Below are positions 45,396-53,439 of a DNA stretch of 61,813 nucleotides, in pieces. The notes below the pieces were generated by a model, which made no database searches, had not been told where the DNA came from, and saw only the letters and a program-made list of their open reading frames with translations. The translations under genes were made by a program, and so were the position numbers. Numbering within the stretch: position 1 is the stretch's first letter; the number at the start of each line of letters is the position of its first letter. This DNA comes from a bacterium (GTDB taxonomy: Bacteria > Desulfobacterota > Deferrisomatia > Deferrisomatales > Deferrisomataceae): assembly GCA_027021615.1 (NCBI GenBank), contig JALUTY010000018.1, positions 1 through 61,813 of the forward strand, written 5' to 3'.

Positions 45396-46274
45396 TTACC
45401 CGATCCGGGCCAGGGCCTTCAGCCGGTCCCAGCTCTCGTCCACCTGGGCCTGGATCCGGTCCAGGTCCTCCCGGGTCAGGTGCTTGAACCGGCCCTGCGT
45501 GCGGTAGTACTCGTCCACCAGGTAGCCCACCGGCTCCAGGTTGATGGTGTAGCGCACCCCCTCCTCCACCTCGTACAGGGGGAAGATCCGGGTCTGCACC
45601 GCCAGCCGGGCGAGCTTCACACTGATCTCGCTGGGCACCTTCCAGCCGGTGGGACACGGGGCGTATACGTGGAGGAACTTCGTGCCCTTCAGGGACACCG
45701 CTTTCTGGACCTTGCGGACCATGTCCTCGGGGTAGGCGATGGAGGCCGTGGCGGCATAAGGGATCCGGTGGGCCGCCATGATCTGCATGATGTCCTTCTT
45801 GCGGGTGGGCTTGGGCGAGCCGGTGGGCGTGGTAGTGGTCCAGGCGCCGGTCGGGGTGGCACCGGAACTCTGGACCCCGGTGTTCATGTACGCCTCGTTG
45901 TCGTAGCACACGTACAGGATGTTCTCGTTGCGCTCGGCTGCCCCCGAGAGGGACTGGAGCCCGATGTCGAAGGTGCCGCCGTCGCCGGCCCAGGTCACCA
46001 CCTGGGTCTCGGTGTCGCCCCGGGCGTCCAACGCGGCCCGGATGCCGCTGGCCACGGCCCCGCCGGTCTCGAACGCGGTGTGGAGCACCGGCACCTGAAG
46101 GGCGGTGTAGGGGAACGGGCCGCCGATGATCGACCAGCAGCACGCCGGGATCGACAGGACCGCCTTCTCCCCCAGCCCCTTCAACAGGAACCGCATGGCG
46201 ATGGCCGCGCCGCATCCGGGGCAGGCCAGGTGGCCCGAGTACATCCGCTCGTGCACGGGAAGTTCGATGGGCAT
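45396..46274 (-). CDS. 2-oxoacid:ferredoxin oxidoreductase beta subunit (PorB-like)
   Basis: 292 residues from ATG 46274 after CGGAGATCGCC. The thiamine-diphosphate subunit features are clear: CPGCGAAIAMRFLLKGLG for the Fe-S/TPP region, GDGGTFDIGLQSLSGA for Mg-TPP and CYDNEAYMNTGVQSSGATP. With the alpha and gamma subunits it oxidatively decarboxylates a 2-oxoacid to an acyl-CoA while reducing ferredoxin. Closest in layout to archaeal-type four-part pyruvate oxidoreductases. Last gene of the operon. Confidence 0.9.
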   Translation of the reverse strand: MPIELPVHERMYSGHLACPGCGAAIAMRFLLKGLGEKAVLSIPACCWSIIGGPFPYTALQVPVLHTAFETGGAVASGIRAALDARGDTETQVVTWAGDGGTFDIGLQSLSGAAERNENILYVCYDNEAYMNTGVQSSGATPTGAWTTTTPTGSPKPTRKKDIMQIMAAHRIPYAATASIAYPEDMVRKVQKAVSLKGTKFLHVYAPCPTGWKVPSEISVKLARLAVQTRIFPLYEVEEGVRYTINLEPVGYLVDEYYRTQGRFKHLTREDLDRIQAQVDESWDRLKALARIG

Positions 46275-46285
46275 GGCGATCTCCG

Positions 46286-47446
46286 CTAGAGCTTGAGCCC
46301 TTCCCACAGGATGTCGGAGGGGGGCTCGTCCCCCAGGGCCCGGGCCACGACGGACTCGATGGTCTGGGGCGTGATGTCCCGGCCCCCAAGGCCCGCAACG
46401 AAGGGGTACACGGCCGGCTGCTCGCCCCGAAGCGCGAGGGCCGCTCGGATCTCGCTGGCGAAGATGCCACCGGATCCGAACGAGATGTTCCGATCCAGCA
46501 CGATCACCCGGTCATAGGGACCCAGCACCCTCCGGATCTCCTCGTGGGGGAACGGCCGGAACAGCTTGAGCTTTACCACGTCCACGCCGATGCCCTTCTG
46601 CCGCAACGCCGCCTGGGCCACCCGGGCCGTGCCGGTGACCGACCCGGTGGTCACCAAGGCCAGGGGGGCCCGTTCGCCCTCCCTGCAGGGGATCCGGTGC
46701 ACTGCCCCGTAGGAGCGGCCGAACCGTCGGCCGAACTCGGCGTCGATCTCGTCGTGGGCCCGGAGGGCATCCTCCATGGCCTGCTGGATCTTGTACCGAA
46801 ACTCCATATAGTACTCGGGGCTCGCCAGCTGGTTGAAGGCGTGGGGGTCGGCCGGGTCGAGGATCTCGGTGGGTTCCCAGGCCGGCAGGAACGCGTCCAC
46901 CTCGTCCTGCTCGGGCACCTCCACCGGCTCGTAGGTGTGGGAGAGGAAGAACGCGTCCAGCACCACCATGGCCGGCAGGCTCACCCGCTCGGCCAGCTTG
47001 TACGCGATAAGGATCGTATCGAGCACCTCCTGCACGTCCTCGCAGTACAGCTGGATCCAGCCGGTGTCCCGCTGGGACAGGCTGTCGGTCTGGTCGGCCC
47101 AGATGTTCCAGCCCGGTCCCATGGCCCGGTTCACCTCGGCCATCACGACGGGCAGCCGGGCGCCGGCGGCCCAGTGGAGCATCTCGTGCATCAGGGCCAG
47201 ACCGTGGCTGGAGCTGGCCGTGAACGACCGGGCGCCAGCCGAGGCCGCTCCGATCACGGCGGCCATGGCCGAGTGCTCGCTCTCCACCCGGATGAACCGG
47301 GCGTCCAGGACCCCGTCGGCCACCAGCTCGGCCAGCCGCTCCACGATGTGGGTCTGGGGGGTGATGGGGTAGGCGCTGATCACCTTCACCCGGGCCAGCT
47401 CCACGGCGTGGCTGACGGCGTGGCTGCCCTCCAGCACCCGCCTCAT
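46286..47446 (-). CDS. 2-oxoacid:ferredoxin oxidoreductase alpha subunit (PorA-like)
   Basis: 386 residues. The ATG at 47446 overlaps the upstream stop (ATGA) and follows GGAGGAG. It shows the PorA hallmarks ISAYPITPQTHIVERLAELV, FIRVESEHSAMAAVIGAA, ASSSHGLALMHEMLHWA and a C-terminal domain with LDRNISFGSGGIFASEI. It pairs with the beta subunit to form the active site. Pyruvate is the most likely substrate by family resemblance. Confidence 0.9.
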   Translation of the reverse strand: MRRVLEGSHAVSHAVELARVKVISAYPITPQTHIVERLAELVADGVLDARFIRVESEHSAMAAVIGAASAGARSFTASSSHGLALMHEMLHWAAGARLPVVMAEVNRAMGPGWNIWADQTDSLSQRDTGWIQLYCEDVQEVLDTILIAYKLAERVSLPAMVVLDAFFLSHTYEPVEVPEQDEVDAFLPAWEPTEILDPADPHAFNQLASPEYYMEFRYKIQQAMEDALRAHDEIDAEFGRRFGRSYGAVHRIPCREGERAPLALVTTGSVTGTARVAQAALRQKGIGVDVVKLKLFRPFPHEEIRRVLGPYDRVIVLDRNISFGSGGIFASEIRAALALRGEQPAVYPFVAGLGGRDITPQTIESVVARALGDEPPSDILWEGLKL

Positions 47447-49203
47447 CGGGGCTCCTCCTCCAGGATCATGGCGTTGCGGGGGCACTCCACCACGCACACG
47501 CCGCATCCCTTGCAGTAGTCGTAGTTGATCTCCCGGGTGCCGGCGCGCAGGTCCCGCAGCACCGACACGTCGGGGCAGAACAGGTAGCAGTTGTCGCACT
47601 GGTCGCACTGGCCGCAGTGGAAGCACCGCTCCGACTCCTTGAGGGCCAGCGAGGCCGAGATGCGCATCTTCACCTCGTCGAAGCCGGTACGGCGCTCCTC
47701 CAGGGTGATGCGGGGCCGCTCCCGGCGCTCTTGGAACCGGAAGTAGATGGTGTTGAGCTCGTCGTAGCGCACCACGTGGTCCTGCTGGGCCGCCCGATCG
47801 CCGCTTAGATACCGATTCATCGACACCCCGCCCTTGCGGCCGACCCGGATCGAGGGCCAGATCGAGGTCGCGTCGCGGCCGCGCAGCCGCGTGTCGATCA
47901 CGAGCGCCGCCTCCTTGCCCGAGGCGATGGCCGTGACCACGGCCTTGCGGTCGTTCACCAGGTCGCCACCCACGAGCACGGGCGGCCGGGCGGCCCACTC
48001 GCCCTCGGGCGCGATCCGCTTCAGGTGGAGGCCCTCCGCCACCAGGCCTTCCCCGGTCACCTCGGCCGGCGCCCCCTGGGACGGCCCGGCGCCGATGGCG
48101 GTAACCACGGCGTCCACCTCCACCTCCACGTCGGGGTGACCAGAGGGAACCGCCCTCGGCCGTCCCCCCTCGTCCTCGTCCAGGATCTCCATGGTGGTGA
48201 GCACGAGCCGAAACCCGCCTTGGGGTAGAGGCTCGATGCGCTTGGGGGCGAGCAGGGTCTGGAACGGGATCCCTTCCTCCCGGGCCTCCTGGATCTCTTC
48301 GGGAAGGGCCGGCATGTCCTGGAGCCGGCGGCGGTAGTATACCGCCGGCTCGGCGCCGAGCCGCAGGAGCGAGCGAGCCACGTCCATGGCCGTGTTGCCG
48401 CCGCCGATCACGGCCACCTTCCCCGAGACCTCGGGGGTCTCGCCCTGCCGGATCGCCTCCAGGAGGGTCAGCCCGTCCTGGGCGTGCTCCTCGCCCTCGG
48501 CTCCCAGGGGTGCCGGCTTCCAGGTGCCCACGGCCAGGAACACAGCGTCGTAGCCCGAGAGCTCGTCCCAGGTGAGGTCCGAGCCCAGGCGTCGGTTCCC
48601 GTGGAACCGCACCCCCTCGTTCAGGATGAGCCCTACCTCCCAGGCCAGCGCGTCCAGGGGCAGCCGATACTCGGGGATCCCGTACCGGAGCAGTCCCCCC
48701 GGCTCCTCGCGGGCATCGAACAGGTCCACCTCGTGGCCCAGGCGCAGCAGGAAGTAGGCCGCGGTCAGCCCTGCGGGCCCGGCCCCCACCACGGCCACCC
48801 GGCCACCGCCGGCAGCCGGCTCGGGGGGCGGGGGGGAAAGACCCAGCTTCCACGCGTGGTCCGCCAGGAAACGCTCCAGGGAGTTGACCGTGACCGGGTC
48901 GTCATACTCGCCCCGGTTGCAGGCCGTCTCGCAGGGGTGGTAGCACACCCGGCCACACACCCCCGGCAGGGGGTTCTCCTCCCGGATCCGTAGCCAGGCC
49001 GCCTCGAAGTCCCCCTGGCCCAGCAGGATCTGGATCCGGGCGATGTCCTCGGCGGCCGGGCACCCCTCGGCGCAGGGAGCCACCTTGTCTTGGTAGCGGG
49101 GCCGGAGGAACCTCCAGGACCCGGTCCGGTTCCACAGCATGGTGTCGGTCGAGCGGGACATGGGGGGCAGGTCCCGGACCGAGCGGAACGTCACTGGGCT
49201 CAT
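47443..49203 (-). CDS. GltD-like FAD/NAD(P) oxidoreductase fused to PorD-type ferredoxin
   Basis: 586 residues. ATG 49203 overlaps the gamma-subunit stop and follows GGAGGCTGCC. An N-terminal Fe-S dicluster-binding domain (CAEGCPAAEDI and CGRVCYHPCETACNRG) leads into GltD-like FAD and NAD(P) Rossmann domains (VAVVGAGPAGLTAAYFLLRL near 148 and VAVIGGGNTAMDVA near 268). The C terminus has two [4Fe-4S] sites (CFHCGQCDQCDNCYLFCPD and CKGCGVCVVECP), like the PorD delta subunit. It could pass electrons between the oxidoreductase and NAD(P)H. The fusion is unusual for a por operon. Confidence 0.85.
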   Translation of the reverse strand: MSPVTFRSVRDLPPMSRSTDTMLWNRTGSWRFLRPRYQDKVAPCAEGCPAAEDIARIQILLGQGDFEAAWLRIREENPLPGVCGRVCYHPCETACNRGEYDDPVTVNSLERFLADHAWKLGLSPPPPEPAAGGGRVAVVGAGPAGLTAAYFLLRLGHEVDLFDAREEPGGLLRYGIPEYRLPLDALAWEVGLILNEGVRFHGNRRLGSDLTWDELSGYDAVFLAVGTWKPAPLGAEGEEHAQDGLTLLEAIRQGETPEVSGKVAVIGGGNTAMDVARSLLRLGAEPAVYYRRRLQDMPALPEEIQEAREEGIPFQTLLAPKRIEPLPQGGFRLVLTTMEILDEDEGGRPRAVPSGHPDVEVEVDAVVTAIGAGPSQGAPAEVTGEGLVAEGLHLKRIAPEGEWAARPPVLVGGDLVNDRKAVVTAIASGKEAALVIDTRLRGRDATSIWPSIRVGRKGGVSMNRYLSGDRAAQQDHVVRYDELNTIYFRFQERRERPRITLEERRTGFDEVKMRISASLALKESERCFHCGQCDQCDNCYLFCPDVSVLRDLRAGTREINYDYCKGCGVCVVECPRNAMILEEEPR

Positions 49204-49775
49204 GGGGCAGCCTCCGCTGGCGCCTCCGGGAGCACGACCGTCTCGTAGGCCTCCCTGGCGGCGGCGATATTGGCCTCGTGGTGGGACGGTACCTCCTCCT
49301 GGATGGCCTCGCACACCGCGTCCACCGACACCAGACCGGTGACCCTGGCGAAGGCCCCCAGGATGGCGGTGTTCACGATGGGATGGGTTCGAGATCCGAG
49401 CCGATGGCGCAAGGCGATGCGGCTCGCGTCCACCGTGGCCACCCGGAACGAGGTGAACCGGGGGTATGCGTTGGGGAGCTTATCGGTGTTCAGCAGGAGG
49501 GTGGCTCCGGGTTTGAGACCACGGGTCACGTCCACCACCTCGATCAGGGTGGGATCGAGCACCACCACATGATCGGGGGTGTACACGTTGGTGCGCAGAT
49601 GGATCTTCCGGTCGTCGATCCGGATGTACGCCTCCACGGGGGCCCCCCGCCGCTCCACCCCGAAGGCGGGGAACGCCTGGACGTACTTCCCTTCGATGAA
49701 ACACGCGGCGGCCAAGATGTTGCTCGCCACCACCGCGCCCTGCCCCCCCCGTCCGTGGAACCGGATCTCAACCAC
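49200..49775 (-). CDS. 2-oxoacid:ferredoxin oxidoreductase gamma subunit (PorG-like)
   Basis: 191 residues, starting with the family signature EIRFHGRGGQGAVVASNILA and continuing PAFGVERRGAPVEAYIRI. The GTG start lies four bases after the regulator's stop. The gamma subunit binds the CoA side of the oxidoreductase complex in the cytoplasm. First structural gene of the operon. Confidence 0.9.
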   Translation of the reverse strand: MVEIRFHGRGGQGAVVASNILAAACFIEGKYVQAFPAFGVERRGAPVEAYIRIDDRKIHLRTNVYTPDHVVVLDPTLIEVVDVTRGLKPGATLLLNTDKLPNAYPRFTSFRVATVDASRIALRHRLGSRTHPIVNTAILGAFARVTGLVSVDAVCEAIQEEVPSHHEANIAAAREAYETVVLPEAPAEAAP

Positions 49776-49778
49776 GGC

Positions 49779-50381
49779 TCACCCCCGTTCGCCGGTGTAG
49801 ACCACCACCAGGGCCCGGGCCTCCCTGTTGCCCAGGGCCCGGAAGGCGTGGGACACGTCCGACTCGAAGTACAGGCTGTCGCCGGGCTTCAGGGTGCGCA
49901 CTTCGTCCGGGGTGCGGAACTCGATCTCGCCCTCGATCACGTGGACGAACTCCTCCCCTTCGTGGGAGTAGAACACCATGTCCTTTTTCTCCAGGGGCGG
50001 GAATGTCACCAGCAAGGGCTCCATGTGCTTGCGGGACTTGTGGAGCTCAAGGGACTCGTACAGGTACCCCACCTCGCTCGCGTCCTGGTGGGACCGGCGG
50101 GTGAACCGGCGGCGCTCCGGAGCACGGGTCACCGCGATCTTCTCCTCCTGCTCCTCCTCCTGGAAGAAGTAGGAGATGTTCACGTCCAGGGCCCGGGCGA
50201 TCTTGAGCAGCGTGGCCACCGGGGGCATGACGTGGCCGTTCTCCACCTGGGAGAGGAGGGGCTTCGACAGGCCGGTCTTGGCCGAGAGGTCCTGGAGCGT
50301 GTACCGCCGGCGTTGGCGAAGCTCCCGGATCTTCTGGCCGATGCCCAGGTCTTCCAGTTCGGGGTCGATGCGTTTGGCCAT
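49779..50381 (-). CDS. XRE-family regulator with C-terminal cupin domain
   Basis: 200 residues. An N-terminal helix-turn-helix (IRELRQRRRYTLQDLSAKTG, LSKPLLSQVENG) is followed by a Lys/Glu linker and a small cupin (HEGEEFVHVIEGEIEFR, LKPGDSLYFESDVSHAFRAL) likely to bind a small ligand. The ATG follows GGAGGAG. It is the first gene of the oxidoreductase operon and probably controls it and itself. Regulators of this build often sense metabolites tied to the adjacent enzyme. Confidence 0.9.
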   Translation of the reverse strand: MAKRIDPELEDLGIGQKIRELRQRRRYTLQDLSAKTGLSKPLLSQVENGHVMPPVATLLKIARALDVNISYFFQEEEQEEKIAVTRAPERRRFTRRSHQDASEVGYLYESLELHKSRKHMEPLLVTFPPLEKKDMVFYSHEGEEFVHVIEGEIEFRTPDEVRTLKPGDSLYFESDVSHAFRALGNREARALVVVYTGERG

Positions 50382-50414
50382 GGGGGGTCTCCTCCGGTGT
50401 GCGGAACGGCAAGA

Positions 50415-50458
50415 AGCCTATCCCGGGAAAGGGTTTGATGTCAAGAAACATATTTTGA
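50415..50458 (-). promoter_or_regulatory. Promoter and candidate operator of the oxidoreductase operon
   Basis: TTGACA (50444-50439) and ATAGGC or TAGGCT (about 50421-50415) are spaced 17-18 bases, about 35 bases before the regulator ATG. The imperfect palindrome TCAAGAAACATATTTTGA (50441-50458), in an AT-rich island, overlaps the -35 and is a candidate site for the XRE-cupin protein. Confidence 0.5.
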
Positions 50459-50479
50459 GAGAGCCAACAAAGGGCGTGG

Positions 50480-50728
50480 ATGGGCACAGTATAGCGCGTG
50501 TTTGGCGCAAAGAAACCCTCGTTTCAGCCGGGGCCCCTGCCGTGCCGTGGGGAGGGGGGCATCGGCAGGCCGCGTCGCGGACTGCCCGCGAAGCAGGAGC
50601 TCCTGGTGCCGGTCAGGCGGGCGGGGGTTTCGCCGGACCAACCCGGCGTGGTATCTTCCCGCCGCCCCGTTTGGGGGAAACCGATCCTCCAGGGAAACAC
50701 CCTCAGGCCCTTGCGGGGCCCTACTAAA
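50480..50728. other. Hairpin-rich gap, possible non-coding RNA
   Basis: Between the XRE-cupin promoter and P6. Contains several local stems: GAAAC/GTTTC (about 50,512), CCTGCCG/CGGCAGG, the palindrome CAGGAGCTCCTG, CCCC-GTTT-GGGG (about 50,665) and GGCCC/GGGCC (about 50,707). No reading frame with a ribosome site stands out. No known RNA family is recognised. Confidence 0.25.
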
Positions 50729-50964
50729 GTGCGGCGTAACCGGACGCCCTCCCGCGGGGGCGGGGGGCCTGTTTCCGGCCGTGCGCGAGTGCAGCATCCG
50801 ATTTACGCTGCATCCGTCACTCAGCCCGGGGAACAAAGCGTTTCAGCGGATCTGATGGGGAGACGGGCGGGAAGCGAAGCCGACCGGGCACGCGGTGGCT
50901 GAGTGCCGGATGCAGCGACTGTCGGAGCCACGCCCGGCGCTCCAACAGGCCCCCCGCCCCCGGG
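50729..50964. repeat. Palindromic element P6 (subfamily B)
   Basis: The outer arm CGGGGGCGGGGGGCCTGT (50,755-50,772) pairs perfectly over 18 bases with 50,945-50,962. The inner stem GCTGCATCCGTCACTCAGCC (50,807) pairs with 50,897-50,916 with one mismatch. Same orientation as P5 and nearly identical outside the central loop. Lies between the divergent regulator and GAPDH genes. Confidence 0.8.
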
Positions 50965-51023
50965 CCGTGAGGTGATGTCAAGGAGGCGCGGTGATGCTTA
51001 GAACGCTTGGAAATGGGCCGGTT

Positions 51024-51075
51024 TTCAAGCCTCCGAGCGTCCCAGCCTCCCAGCGTCCTAGCGGAAGTTACTGGA
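51024..51075. repeat. Octamer repeat H7 upstream of GAPDH
   Basis: 8-base units TCAAGCCT, CCGAGCGT, CCCAGCCT, CCCAGCGT, CCTAGCGG, then AAGTTACTGG. It ends directly before the GAPDH ribosome-binding site AAGGAGGGAGG. Confidence 0.7.
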
Positions 51076-51093
51076 AGGAGGGAGGTGGTCACC

Positions 51094-52548
51094 ATGGGTG
51101 GGAGCAAAAACGAACGGTACTTCCAGTTGTGGAACGAGTCGGAGGCCCTGGCCACGAAGATGCTCCCGGTTCTGAGCGACCTGCGGGTGGACCGGGGGGT
51201 GCTGGTGCATGTGTTCGGTCGGTCCATCGCCAAGGTGAGCTCGGTGGAGATCCTCAAGGTCCACCGCCACGCCCGGTTGATCCTGGGGCGGGAGCTCACG
51301 GTCCAGGACACGTTCCCTGTGCTCCAAGCCGTATCCAGGCTGGACCTGGGGCCCTGCCGCATCGACCTGGGCAAGCTCACCGTGCGCTACCAGAAGGAGG
51401 GGGGCGATCTGGATGCGTTCGTGGTCCGGGAGCTCGAAGGCGTGACCACGGGGGTGCGGCCGGTGCTGGAGCCGCCCCAGGACGTGGTGCTGTATGGGTT
51501 CGGCCGGATCGGCCGGTTGCTGGCCCGGATCCTGGTGGACAAGACCGGTAAGGGCGACAAGCTGCGGGTGCGGGCCGCGGTGGTGCGCCGGCCCGAGGAG
51601 CCCGATCTGTGCAAGCGGGCTTCGCTGTTCCGCCTGGACTCGGTCCACGGGCCGTTTCAGGGCACCACGATGGTGGACGAGGAGGAGAACGCCATCGTGG
51701 CCAACGGCAACCTGATCCGGATCCTCTACGCAGACGACCCTGCGTCCATGGACTACACCCAGTACGGCATCCGGGACGCCATCGTGGTGGACAACACCGG
51801 CAGGTGGCGCGACCGCAAGGGGTTGGGCAAGCACCTGGAGGCCAAGGGGGTGAGGAGCGTGCTCCTCACGGCTCCGGGCAAGGGAGACATCCCCAACATC
51901 GTGTACGGCGTGAACCACGGCACCCTGGATCCCGGCGAGCGGATCGTGTCGGCGGCCTCGTGCACCACCAACGCCATCGTGCCGGTGCTCAAGGTGATCC
52001 ACGACCGGTACGGCATCGAGTCGGGCCACGTGGAGACCTGCCACGCCTACACCAACGACCAGAACCTGATCGACAACTTCCACAGCAAGCCCCGTCGGGG
52101 CCGGGCCGCGGCCCTGAACATGGTGATCACCTCCACCGGCGCGGCCGAGGCCGCGGCCAAGGCCCTGCCTCAGCTCAGGGGCAAGCTCACGGGCAACGCC
52201 GTGCGGGTGCCCACCCCGGACGTGTCGTTGGCCATCCTGAACCTGCGGCTCCAGAAACCCACCACCCGCCAAGAGGTCAACGACTACCTGCGCCGGATCG
52301 CTCTGGACAGCCCCCTGCAGAACCAGATCGACTTCACCACCAGCCCGGACATCGTGAGTTCCGACCTGATCGGGTCGCGCCATGCAGGCGTTGTGGACGG
52401 CGAGGCCACCATCGTCAACGGCACGGACGGCCGCAACGTGGTGCTCTACGTGTGGTACGACAACGAGTTCGGTTACGCCTGCCAGGTGATGCGGCTCCTG
52501 CAGCAGATGGCCGGACTGGACCTGCCCGAGCTTCCGAAGACGGTGTGA
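51094..52548 (+). CDS. Glyceraldehyde-3-phosphate dehydrogenase, long (~480 aa) form
   Basis: 484 residues from ATG 51094 after AAGGAGGGAGG. A ~125-residue N-terminal extension precedes the standard GAPDH core: VVLYGFGRIGRLLARIL for NAD, the catalytic Cys in SAASCTTNAIVPVL, ETCHAYTNDQNLID and the C-terminal WYDNEFGYACQVMRLL. This long class is known from Pseudomonas and Vibrio. It interconverts glyceraldehyde-3-phosphate and 1,3-bisphosphoglycerate with NAD(P). The extension's role is unknown. Followed by a terminator. Confidence 0.95.
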   Translation: MGGSKNERYFQLWNESEALATKMLPVLSDLRVDRGVLVHVFGRSIAKVSSVEILKVHRHARLILGRELTVQDTFPVLQAVSRLDLGPCRIDLGKLTVRYQKEGGDLDAFVVRELEGVTTGVRPVLEPPQDVVLYGFGRIGRLLARILVDKTGKGDKLRVRAAVVRRPEEPDLCKRASLFRLDSVHGPFQGTTMVDEEENAIVANGNLIRILYADDPASMDYTQYGIRDAIVVDNTGRWRDRKGLGKHLEAKGVRSVLLTAPGKGDIPNIVYGVNHGTLDPGERIVSAASCTTNAIVPVLKVIHDRYGIESGHVETCHAYTNDQNLIDNFHSKPRRGRAAALNMVITSTGAAEAAAKALPQLRGKLTGNAVRVPTPDVSLAILNLRLQKPTTRQEVNDYLRRIALDSPLQNQIDFTTSPDIVSSDLIGSRHAGVVDGEATIVNGTDGRNVVLYVWYDNEFGYACQVMRLLQQMAGLDLPELPKTV

Positions 52549-52575
52549 GGGAGGCTGGGAGGCTAAAAGGCGCGC
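52547..52575. repeat. Octamer repeat H8a after GAPDH
   Basis: Units GGAGGCTG, GGAGGCTA, AAAGGCGC sit right at the GAPDH stop, the same 8-base family as elsewhere. Confidence 0.5.
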
Positions 52576-52584
52576 ATGAAATCG

Positions 52585-52614
52585 AACGGCCGGCCCCAAA
52601 AAGGGCCGGCCGTT
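52585..52614 (+). terminator. Intrinsic terminator of GAPDH
   Basis: AACGGCCGGCCC (52585-52596) pairs perfectly with GGGCCGGCCGTT (52603-52614) around CAAAAA, and TCTCGTC follows. Strong stem with a modest U tract. Confidence 0.8.
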
Positions 52615-52685
52615 CTCGTCATGGAAGCCCCGTCAGGCCCCATGCCCACCGGGGCCCTGGCGACGGTTCGGGAGCCTCCCCGCGG

Positions 52686-52723
52686 CCTAGCCGTCTGGCC
52701 GCCCAGCGGGCCGAAGGCCCGTC
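52686..52723. repeat. Hairpin/octamer repeat H8b overlapping a gene end
   Basis: CCTAGCCG, TCTGGCCG, CCCAGCGG, then GGGCCGAAGGCCC. The minus-strand stop codon of the Rossmann protein lies inside this repeat. Confidence 0.65.
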
Positions 52724-53373
52724 GATCCGTCCGTGCGCAGCACCCCCGTGATCACGCCGTGGCAGCGGCAGGCCGTGGCCACCAGCGCCGGGCCGGTGTG
52801 GGCCGTGAGCCGGGCCAGCAGGTGGAGGAGCTCCTCGGGCCGGTACCCGCCGACCCCCGGGGCGAGCTGGTGGCTTCGCAGGACGAACGGTCGGAAGGGC
52901 GGCACGTCGAGCTCGGCGAGCAGGCGGAACAGGTCCTTCGGTCTGGGCTTCCCCGTGACCGTGCACCGGTCGGCTGGCTCAGGGCAGTCGGGGGGGCATC
53001 GCCAGTCGGCGTGGCTCGTGTAGATCTCGTCGGCCGAGGCCCGCAGGGGGTGGGGGACCGCCCGCTCCACCTCGGGGGGGATCGGGTGGCGGACCAGCCG
53101 GTCGTGCCCCAGCTCGGCCAGGCACCACAGGGCCGCCAGGTGCACCGGCACGGCCGGCACGATCCAGTCGGCCCCGCCCGGGCCCCGCACGTGCTCCTTT
53201 TGCTCGGAGAGGAACCCCACCGCGTCGGCCACCCGGGTCTCGGCGCCCAGACGCCGGGCGGCCTCCAGCCCTGCGGAGGCCCGGTCCACCACCCGCACCG
53301 AGGCCCCGGCCGCGATCAGCTTGGCCGCGGCCCGGGTGCCGAACCGTCCTCCCCCCAGAATCCAGACGCGCAA
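52687..53373 (-). CDS. Rossmann-fold (TrkA-N-like) NAD(P)-binding protein, unknown function
   Basis: About 228 residues. The TTG at 53373 follows AGGAG by eight bases and gives MRVWILGGGRFGTRAAAKLI. The ATG at 53394 has no ribosome site and lies against the heptamer repeat. A GGGRFG dinucleotide-binding loop is followed by a Cys-bearing segment (CPPDCPEPADRCTVTGK) that could bind metal. The last ~12 residues (about STGLRPAGRPDG) are encoded by the intergenic hairpin and octamer repeat. No specific function is recognised. Confidence 0.65.
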   Translation of the reverse strand: MRVWILGGGRFGTRAAAKLIAAGASVRVVDRASAGLEAARRLGAETRVADAVGFLSEQKEHVRGPGGADWIVPAVPVHLAALWCLAELGHDRLVRHPIPPEVERAVPHPLRASADEIYTSHADWRCPPDCPEPADRCTVTGKPRPKDLFRLLAELDVPPFRPFVLRSHQLAPGVGGYRPEELLHLLARLTAHTGPALVATACRCHGVITGVLRTDGSTGLRPAGRPDG

Positions 53374-53394
53374 GGCTTCGGCTCCTGCTTCCAT

Positions 53395-53432
53395 GGAACT
53401 TCGGTCTACGGTCGACGGTCTTCGGTCTCCTG
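53395..53432. repeat. Heptamer repeat H9
   Basis: Read on the minus strand: GACCGAA, GACCGTC, GACCGTA, GACCGAA, GTTCC. It lies immediately upstream of the Rossmann protein's ATG. Confidence 0.75.
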
Positions 53433-53439
53433 GTACCCA

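Noticed and set aside
14463-53432. Short tandem repeats as CRISPR arrays
   Set aside because: Units are 7-8 bases, contiguous and without unique spacers; no cas genes are present.
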